Positions 30,699 to 41,300 of a stretch of 64,000 nucleotides of DNA are shown here, piece by piece. Both the position numbers and the translations under genes were made by a program. Under the pieces are notes generated by a model that was not told the origin of the DNA, did not search any database, and saw only the letters and a program-made list of their open reading frames with translations. Within the stretch, counting starts at the first letter, position 1. Each line of letters starts with the position of its first letter. Source of the DNA: Entoloma clypeatum (taxonomy: Eukaryota > Basidiomycota > Agaricomycetes > Agaricales > Entolomataceae); the NCBI GenBank assembly GCA_963565915.1, contig OY751491.1:4030001-4094000 (forward strand), in the 5' to 3' direction.

Positions 30699-32056
30699 TA
30701 GTGATGTCTGGGCCGGGCTCGAAAGCCCTGAGCCAAGCCAAGCCCGGCCCAAGCCAAGCCCTGTCGAGGGCTTGAAGAGGCTCAGGGCCTGGCTTGACAT
30801 CTCTTCAAGCCCGAAGCCCTGGCCTGAGCCCGGGCTTCCCAATGACAGCGTGTCGCGCAAGTCAAGTTGTGTGCAAAATCATGTGACTTCGTTGATCGCC
30901 AAATACTACACACTCCCTTCTCCGCTGCCATCAACAAGCCTCTCCAACTCATCCCGCCTCCGTCTCCCAGCCACCATATCCTTCCTAGGGGGTCAAGAAA
31001 GAGACCCCTCCATTTCTATCCAATTCTGGAGCAACATGATGAAGATCTGGATGAAAATTCAAACATCCACAAAAATTCAGCGCTGAAAATCGAAAACATG
31101 ATTGATGTATACTCTACCAGAGGCCTCTACGCGCACGATACATGATTCCTATGAAGTAGAGGGACTCATGATAGTGTTATGAGGCTGTTTTCGGCAGAAT
31201 AGGCTTGAGGGGAAGAGGACCACTGTGGACAACCAGAATGTGGCCAAAACCTCACCAATTCGTCCCAAGTCTCCTTTAATCCCTTCTATACCGCTAAATG
31301 AAGCCTCCCAACACCTAGAGCACCTACCTCCACACTGCCATTCTGACAAAAATATTTTTTTCGCCCACATCGCTGATTTTCACCAATTTCAACTATGACT
31401 TCTAAACCCCTTCGTCTGGCACCATAAACCTACATATTTACAGAAAGCTCTCAATGAGCTTTTTTGGATGAACCTAACGCCCACGAAATCCGCCGAGTTT
31501 CCGCCCAGAAAATCACGACACATTGGCCAGCAGGGCAACAGACCATCTCCATGAGCACAGCCACCATTCGGGTGAGTACTGTCAACATCTACAATACCTC
31601 CTGGGCTCAAAGTTTGTGTTACAGGGGATCCTTGGCAAAAAATGTATTTTTTCGTGCCAAACCCATGTTCGAACCCGAACCGAACCCCGGCCAGTCTACT
31701 GGCATCGTGTGCTACCACCCCGGCGTGGAGCTGGGCGGAGCGGTTTGACCAAGCAACGGCTGACAGAACGCTGGGCCGCACGTGGGGGAGGGGCGGGGTT
31801 TCGACAGGGCAGGCGATGCTTCGCAGGTCTCTCGTATATTTTGTTTGCCCCCAGTACAAAAAATATTATCCTTCAAACTTTTCTTTCAAGCACTCACATT
31901 GATTTAGAGGTGCGAGCCCGGGCCTCAGGCCCTGGCTTGGGCTTGGCTCAGGGCTTTGAGGGCTCAGGGCCTGGCTTCGACTTTCTTCAAGCCCGAGCCC
32001 TTCGAAGCCGAGCCCAAGCCCGGGCTTCAGGCCCAAGCCGAGCCCGGACATCACTA
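30699..32056. mobile_element. Non-autonomous hAT element with long GC-rich inverted ends (1,358 bp)
   Basis: The ends are TAGTGATGTC... and ...GACATCACTA, flanked by the perfect 8-bp TSD ATAGGACT (30691-30698 and 32057-32064). Arms of about 140 bp are built from GGGCTTGG/CCAAGCCC words and can fold back on each other. The middle 1.05 kb (30841-31900) is of different composition and has no transposase motif. The element needs a transposase from elsewhere. The origin of the central segment is unknown. Confidence 0.88.
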
Positions 32057-32341
32057 ATAGGACTACATCTTACTACATCTTGCTACAGCTCCAAGTTGCG
32101 CTGCTATGAGATTAAGGCTCCAACCGTTCTAGCTATATAACCGTCTTACACGGTTTATACCGTATGTGTTTATGTTTATGTTTAGGGTGCTCAGCACCAG
32201 GTCGACTACACAGTAGTTAAACGGTATATATACGGTTACACAGTTATACCAGGAGACGTAAAAATGTGTAATAGTGGCATAGCTAAAAGCTTAAATGCAA
32301 AAACTGGTTCCTTCAACTTTTTTTTCAACAACCAAAACGCG

Positions 32342-35300
32342 ATGGCTCAACCACAATCCCGAGACAACCCTGACCCTAATAACATCATCCCGAATGACAC
32401 AAAACAAAAACGCGTCGCGACGGATCGTGCTCAGGGCCTTGATTCTTACTTTAAAGCCGTTGAAGCGACTAAAACCCGAGGTCAAGGTTAGAGTTAGCCT
32501 CGAGTTCATAGTGGGGTTTGATAATGAATTCCACCCTTAAAAATCAGAGCCTCGTCCAAATCTTCAAGTCACGATCCCGAAAGATGCATCAAAGCCAGAT
32601 GGGGATGCCGTGGAAAACGGGGCCTTGCTCTCTGCTACCGAGCTTCAGGCGCGAGGACACTTTGTCCATTCCCCTTCTGATATTGCTCCAGGTCCTCCAC
32701 TGGCCGAAAATGAAGCTGATGACGACCCAAAGGATAAGACATATAAGCCGCCCAAACGTAGCAACAACCTGGATGAGGAAGAGCCGCATTCCATACATGC
32801 CAGTGACGGGGAAGAGGTGACAACCGAGACCGAGTATGGGCGCACAGTGGTAAGCAATCATTTGATTAGAGAAGTGCTTTCTGAAGTTCGTCATTACAAT
32901 TAGCGCGAGAAAAAGGAAAAAAAGAGGAAGCGCACTCGTCATTGCAGTCCCAAAAATCAACGAAAGATCAAGCGCAAGACCTCCGAGGCACAATCGAAAC
33001 GGGCTGGTGACGGCGAGGACAGCGACATTGATTCAGGCAGTGAGTCGGATGGTCAAGGCGCATTGAGACAAGTAGAAGAAAGAGAGATGCCGAAAGCCGC
33101 GCGTCGTGGTCCCGGAAATCACAGCATGCAGTATTTCCATGATCCCGTAGCCACGGTTGACCGATCAGGACAGAAACGCTGGGAATTCCGGTGCCGTTCT
33201 TGTACTTGGTGCGTGTCCTTGAGCTGTTGAAAATGATGTTAGTTAACTCACTCCCATCGAACAAATAGCACACGTAGCTTCCCGAGGACAGTTGAAGGCT
33301 CAGATGTAACCTTTGATATGGAGCCGAAACTGCCGAAGTTACAGAACCTTGCAGGGCATGTGGGCGAATGTAAAGGAGCCAAGGATGAGACGAAGAGTGA
33401 TGAGCCAACAAGCCAAGAGCGAATGAACCTTCAGGAGAGCGCGAAGATCATGGAGGCCTATCTGAAGGAGGGTGAATTGAATCCTGCAGTTCTTACGACA
33501 TACAAGGGGTTTCTTCGCATCTTTGCAGCATGGATCATCGATGAGAGCCTACCGTGGACAACTGGAGAGGCACCAACACTTCAAATGTTGTTCAAATACT
33601 TGAAGATCACGTACCAGTTGCCCTCGGATACAACTGTCCGCAATCAGCTCGCTCGCATCTTCGAAGAGCTTCATGGGTAAGTAGTTCGTGAATTTGCCGT
33701 GAGTACCGGTACAGTTTCAAGCGGTGTCTACATACCTGACCGTTGTTTCAGGGGGTCAAATCGAAAATTGCATATGCCACCGATACATGGACAATACCAC
33801 AGATGGTGTATATGTTTGCATGCTCGATTGCGTGTTTCATCAGCGACGATTGGGAACTTATCGAGCGTGTGATCGATTTCAAGGCCCTTGAAGATAAGGA
33901 GCATGAAGGCTTGTGGGGCGGAAAGGCGTTTGCCGACGGCGCCTGCAAAATCGGTTGTTTTGACAAGATGAGTTGGACATGTGACGATGACTCGTGTACG
34001 AGCCTGACCCTTTCTCCACTGTATCAGCGTCACCACAGACAACGCCTCCGTCAACGATGTGATTGTCGCCACGGTTGCTCGAATCCGCATGGCTAAGTAT
34101 GGCATACCGGAATCACCCCATACACTACATGTTCGCTGCATTTGCCATGTCGTAAACCTGGTCGTCCAAGCCATTCTTGCCGCGCTTGGAGAAGCAGACG
34201 ACCCCGACGAAGTGGATTACTTCCTACTTAACAAGGAACAACCTCTGCACGTTGACATTGATACTGATCCTAACCAGGTTGAGTTGGACGAGGAGGAATT
34301 TGGGGATGATCTGGATGACGAACAAGAACAGTTGAACCTCGAGGAAGCCGAGAAAGTGAAGGCGACAAGCAGCCCACTGGCTAAGGTGCGTCACTGCAGT
34401 GTCAGCTCTGAGTTGCCCTTCAACACTTGTTACTTATCTCATGACCAGCTCCGCCTCATCACCAATAAAATCGTTTCCACACCCCAACGTCGCAAGAAGT
34501 TTCGAAAGTGTGCGATCGAAAAATATTCTGGAAAAGGTTCAGAGCTCAAGGACAGACGGACAGCCTTGGCCGTGGTTAGAGATGTTCGCACACGCTGGCA
34601 TTACACGCATGCAATGATTCGTCGAGCACAGCTGCTTCAAGAGGTTCGTAGATATCATTCTATGTCGTATTTGCTGCTCACTACCACATAGGCCATTGAT
34701 GATTGGGTTTTTAGAACACCTGGGCTGCGTCCGCTGCTGTTGAGTGCTGAAGAATGGGAGCTCTTGGGAGAGGTCGCCGATGTGTTGGAGGTGATCTTTT
34801 CCTGCTACGTGTTGTTCTTCTCTCACGTTTTCGACATAGCCATTCACGGCGGTGACACTGCAGATGTCACATAGCAAGGTTCCAACAATTTCGTTCGTTC
34901 TCCCTCTGTATCACAAGATGGAGAAGCATCTCGTGGATGTTTCAGTTTCATTCTCGCACTCCTTCAAGGTACGGCGTGCGGCTGAGCAAGGTTTGACGAA
35001 GCTGCAAAAATACGCCGCACCTGCCAGACTACACCATTCCTATATCGCCGGCACAAGTACGCTACATGTTTTTCACTCGCGCTATCCTTGTTACATTCCG
35101 ATCCATTCCGACGATTTCCGACCAATCCCGACACCTCCGACACCTCCGACATTTTGACTAATACTTATTATGCATACTTACTGTTATGAATCTCGTTACT
35201 ACGTACATTACTTACATCCGACCATTTTACTTATGTTAAGAATCTCCGACAGCCACTCGTTATCCGACTCCGACGAAGCCACACGTCCTCCGACATAGTA

Positions 35301-38300
35301 TTTAAACTTATGTAGAATCGTGTATTAGCTTCAGTTTGAATATCAACTTAGATTCGACATCATACCTCCCGTCCTCTTTCCGACTCTTAACTTGAGTCCG
35401 ACCTCCGACCTCCGATCCTCCGATCCTCCGAAATAAGGACACCAACGTATTAGCGAGGGCGCAACACACAAGTTGAAGCCAAGTCCTTGCCCCTACGTTG
35501 CACGCGCTCCGACCTTCCGACCTTCCGACGCGTCCGACGTAGCTCCGACGTTTTGTCGATCAGTTCTTAACAGTATATTCAAACTGCCACTCGCTTATCC
35601 GTATTTCAAATTCCAGTTATGGCAGCCCGCAACACACAGAACTCCCGCGCAGCAGCAGCCGCAGCGGAAGCTTCAAACCTGCAGGACACCAGGGCGACAT
35701 TTCTACATACGTTCCAAGATATTCCCGCAGAAGAATCTGCACCCAAACCTGACCCCATATCTCCGACACCTCATCTCCGAACACCTCAGACACAAGGACC
35801 TCCGATTCCTGAAGAATTCCATCCTTTTAAATCACCGACCTCTCCTTTTGACGATAACAATCCTTTCCGTCGCGAGCAAACTCCAAACCTCGCCGAAGCA
35901 ATTATGCTTATGACGCAGGAGCTCCGACGTAGAGAGACTCCGAAAACTCCGAAAAAGAAATCGAAGGAACCCGACACTTTTGACGGTTCCGACTCTCGGA
36001 AACTCACCAGTTTCCTTGCACAATGCACGCTATATTTCCGAAACAACCCCGCTTTTGACGACGATGATAACAAAGTCAGTTTCGCTCTGTCGTACCTCCG
36101 AGGAACCGCGCTCGAATGGTTTGAGCCCACCCTCTTGGGAGAGTCCGACGACGACTCTGTCTGGTTGGACGACTGGTCCGCCTTTGTGCACATCCTCCGA
36201 TCCGAATTCGGACCTATCGATCCGACCGGAGAAGCAGAGGATAGCCTGGATCACCTTCGGATGCGCGACAATCAGAAGATCCTACGTTACAACGTGGACT
36301 TCAAACGTCTTTCCGCTCGCACGCAGTGGGATGATGGCGCGCTCCGATATCGGTACTATACCGGTTTAGCGGAACGCATCAAGGACGTTTTGGGGACTTT
36401 TCCCAAACCAAAAACTCTCGCCGAGTTGAAAGTAATGGCCCATAACATTGATGCTCGCTACTGGGAACGTCAACGCGAGAAATCGCGCTCCTCCGACAAA
36501 TCTACTCCGAAATCCGACAAATCCGACAAATCCGACAAAAAACAGACCCCCGCTTCATCATCCTCCAACAACAACTCCTCATCGTCTAAACCCAACTCGC
36601 AACAACAACAAAAATCGTCATCCACCTCTCCGAAATCCGCCCTCTCCGACAAACTTGGCAAAGATGGGAAATTAACTCCCCAAGAACGCCAACGACGATT
36701 TGACAATAATTTATGCATGTTTTGCGGCAACGTTGGTCATCGGGCTTCCGACTGCTCGAAGAAATCGTCTTCTAACGCCAAAGCAAAAGCCCGCGCGGCC
36801 CAAGCTGAGGACAAATCGGAGAAGACGACCGAGTCAAAAAAATAGTAAGCAGTCCTCAGATTCCAGCACGTACTGGGGATTGCGTTGACTCCTTTCGTGC
36901 ACCTTTGGAAACCCTCCGACTCAATGCGTCCGCTCTCTCAAATCCGAACTCTCTATGTATTGATTTGATATCTCCGACCTTTTCCGATTCTCTTCCGATA
37001 AAGACTCTTATTGATTCTGGTTCTACACATTGCTTCGCAGATACCAGATTTATTTCTTCTTTAAACTTATCTCCGACTCCGATTCCTTCACCTATGGTTT
37101 TGAAACTTTTTGACGGTTCTTCAAATACGTATATCACACAATCTATCGATCTTCCTCTCCGATTTCCTTCCGGTGAACTTCTGACCGTCGCATTTTACGT
37201 GACAACCCTCGATTCGTCTTGTAATTTGGTTCTAGGACACAACTGGCTCACCCGCTACAATCCGTTGATTGACTGGGTATTGGGCAGTATCTTATTCCGT
37301 TCTACGTTACCCGACACTCCGAGTCCGACTCCGACGTCGACTGCTGAGGCAGCTCCGCCACCTCTGCAGTGTCCGCCCTCTCCAATGGGCACCTCCGATC
37401 CGCTCACTCCGAACACCTCCGACCCGCCACAGATTACCATGGTCAATGCAGCCGCATATCTCCATGCATGTAAAGCTCCTGGGGCATACGCTTTCCGCGT
37501 TCACCTCTCCGACATCTCCGCCAATTCCGCGTCTGTCTCCGACGACGCTCCCGACCTCTCTGGCATACCCGAGGAATACCACGATTTTGCTGATGTATTC
37601 AGTAAGAAAAAAGCCGACACCCTTGCACCCCACCGACCGTACGACCTCAAAATCAATTTGGAGGAAGGTACTTCCCCTCCGATTGGTCCGATGTACTCAC
37701 TCTCGCAATCCGAACTTGGATCCCTCCGAGACTTCATCGATGAGCACCTCAATATCGGTTTCATCAAACCTTCTAGTTCACCTCACGGCGCTCCGATCCT
37801 CTTCGTCCGAAAGAAAGATGGATCACTCCGACTATGCGTCGACTACCGAGGCCTGAACAAAATCACGAAGAAGGACCGATACCCACTTCCGCTCATCTCC
37901 GACCTCTTAGCCACTGCCGGAAAAGCACGCGTTTATACCACCATAGACCTCCGACACGCATACCACCTAGTCCGCATCGCTGAAGGTGATGAATGGAAAA
38001 CTGCATTCCGCACTCGCTATGGATCATTTGAATGGTTAGTCATGCCATTCGGATTGTCTAACGCACCTGCAGCCTTTCAACGTTTTATGAACGACATCTT
38101 CTCCGACCTTCTGGACAACTGCGTTACCGTTTACCTCGACGACATCCTGATCTACTCCGACAACCCCGAGGAACACAAAAAACATGTCCGAGAAGTCCTC
38201 CGACGACTCCGACAACATGGTCTTTACGCCCGCGCCGACAAGTGCGATTTCTCTGCCGAAACTGTGGAATACCTTGGATTTATCCTTTCTCCCGACGGAC

Positions 38301-41300
38301 TCAAAATGTCGGAAGCGAAAGTCAAGATTATTCAGGATTGGCCTGAACCGCGCAGAGTGAAGGACGTCCAGTCCTTTTTAGGTTTTGCAAACTTTTACCG
38401 ACGTTTCATTCCATTCTATTCCAACATCACTATTCCACTCACTCGTTTAACCAGGAAACATGCCACTTGGCTGTTCTCCGACGACGCTCGAACCGCTTTT
38501 AATGACCTGAAAAAGGCATTTACCACCGCTCCGATCCTGACACACTGGATCCCCGACTCTCCGATAATTGTCGAAACCGACGCATCCGACTATGCCCTAG
38601 CGGCTATTCTGTCGATAGTCACCTCCGACAATGAAGTCCACCCCGTCGCATTCCATTCCCGCACCTTCACGGCCCCCGAAGTAAACTATGACACCCACGA
38701 TAAGGAACTTCTTGCCATCTACGAAGCGTTTAAAATTTGGCGCCATTACCTCGAAGGCTCCGGTACTCCGATTGACGTCGTTACCGACCACAAAAATCTC
38801 GAGTATTTTGCCACCACCAAAGTTCTTTCACGCCGACAAGTCCGATGGTCGGAATACCTTTCTCAGTTCAACCTCGTCATCCGATTCCGCCCCGGCCGAT
38901 TGGGAACTAAACCTGACTCTCTAACTAGACGTTGGGATGTCTATCCTAAAGGGGGAAATAGCGACTACGTCGACATCAATCCGACCAACCTCCGACCAGT
39001 CTTTTCGCAAGAACAGCTCTCCGCTTCAGTTCGCGCGACTCAACTCCTTGAGCCCGTCCTCCGTGCAACCATTATCATGGACACAAAAAAGCTTCACCAC
39101 GACATACTCACAGCACTCCCTTCCGACACTCTTTACGACACTCTTTCTAAAAATCCTAAACCCCGCTGGTCTCTCGACCCCGATGGTTTCCTCCGACATG
39201 ACGATCGGATATACGTTCCCGACTCCGACGACCTCCGACTCCGAGTCCTACAGCACAAGCACGATCATATGCTTGCTGGACACCCAGGTCAGAACAAGAC
39301 ACTCAGTCTCATTCAGCGTGATTATACCTGGCCCGGAATACGAGATTTCGTTAAACACTATTGCAAGTCATGTACCACTTGCATGCGATCGAAGCCACAA
39401 AGACACAAGCCTTACGGCCTACTCAAACAGCTTCCGATCCCCGAACGTCCTTGGAATTCTATCTCAATGGATTTCATCGAGACCCTTCCGACCTCCGACA
39501 ACTTTGATTCAATCCTCGTTATCGTTGACCGATTAACGAAACAAAGTATTTTCATTCCGACAACAATTCACTGCACCTCCGAAGACCTTGCCGTACTCTT
39601 CGTATTGCATGTCTTCTCTAAACACGGCGTCCCCGAACATATCACCTCCGACCGCGGCCCCGAATTCGTCTCCCGATTCTTCCGATCTCTCGGAAAGGCT
39701 CTAAACATGACCCTCCACTTCACCTCCGGTTACCACCCCGAAGGCGATGGCCAAACCGAACGCACTAACCAGACCCTCGAACAGTACTTGCGGATATTCT
39801 GCAACTACCAACAGGACAACTGGTCCGCTCTCCTTCCGATTGCGGAGTTCGCGTACAACAACGCACCTAGTGCTACCACTGGCATATCTCCCTTCTTTGC
39901 TAACAAGGGTTACCATCCGAACATTACTGTTCACCCGGAACGAGACCTCGCCTCTTCCCGAGCCCGATCCTTCGTGACCGACTTAGACGAACTTCACCAA
40001 GAACTGAAAGCCACCATCTCCGACGCTCAACGACGTTACCAGAAGTCCTCCGACAATAATCGGATCGCACCTCCGACATTTTCTGTCGGACAACAGGTTT
40101 TCGTCAAAGCACAGTTCTTCCGCACAACACGCCCATCCAAGAAACTCTCAGAAAAATACTTGGGACCATACGAGATCATTGCACAACCCGGCACACACTC
40201 CTTTACCCTCCGACTCCCCGACACATTCCGCGGTGTTCACCCCGTCTACCACGTCTCCATGCTTGAACCCGCAACTCCGAACACCATTCCGAATCGGACC
40301 CAACCTCCGCCTCCTCCGATTGACATTGACGGAGAACTTGAGTACGAGATCGCTGAAATAGTCGACTCAAAGATCGACCGACGACGTAGCTGCAAGCTAC
40401 TATATTTCGTCCGTTGGTTAGGATATGAAAACACTGATGAAGAATTCTCTTGGCTACCAGCCAATGAATTGGAAAACGCCCCCGAGCTTGTCTCCGACTT
40501 TCACTCCGCTTATCCCGACAAACCGGGTCCGCTCACATCGCTCTGAAACAAGAAAAAACAAGTACTATTACTATCTACTTAGTACGTTGTTTCTTGTTGG
40601 ACGGACCCTCCTCCTTGTCCGACTCCCCCTCCGACTCCGCCTTCTCCGACTCGTCCGATATGTCCATGTCGGACTGCTCCGGCATATCCAACCTCTTCCG
40701 ATTCAACATGTCTTGCTTGATCTTCTTCACCAGCCTCTGCTCCAGGCTCAACTCCTCTATCTCCTCATTCACCTCCGACTTCCCCGATCCCTCCGACTCC
40801 GACTCCGATTCCTCCACTTCCTCTGGCACGTATGCAATGTTGACAGTTCCTTCAACTGCTGAGAGCAGTCTTCGGATCTGCCTCGTCTCCACCAAAATCT
40901 CCTTCAAGACGCTCAACAGCGTCACCTCCGACTCCGACCCTCCGACCTCTGTCGCTTTCCCTTTTCCCTTCACCTTCACCGTGCGCTTCACCTCCGACTT
41001 CCCCTCCGACGCTCCGACCTCGCACTTCTTCTTGTCTTTGATACATCCTTTGCAGGACGACTTATTCCTAAAAACACAAGGTTAAAACAGAAGAGACGAA
41101 CCAAAGAGGGACTTACTCATCGCGTTCGCATTCGACGCCCTTCACAATGCACCTATCACAGGTGCCGACCCCGACCCCGACTCCCGACCCCTCTCCGACC
41201 ATCGCCGACACTTCCTCCACCTTCCTCTTCTTCGTCGTCTTCTTCTTCTTCTCCGCCTGCGGCTCCCCCGACCCCTTGCTCGATGCGCCTTGTGCAGCGG

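Noticed and set aside
36500..36545. Regular TCCGACAAA repeats as a CRISPR-like or satellite array
   Set aside because: They are codon repeats within the Gag linker, with no spacers, in a eukaryotic retrotransposon.
40594..41085. Plus-strand serine/proline-rich frame as a third GypD sense gene
   Set aside because: The minus strand over the same bases has conserved cysteines, a conserved intron and a homologue in GypE; the plus frame has neither.
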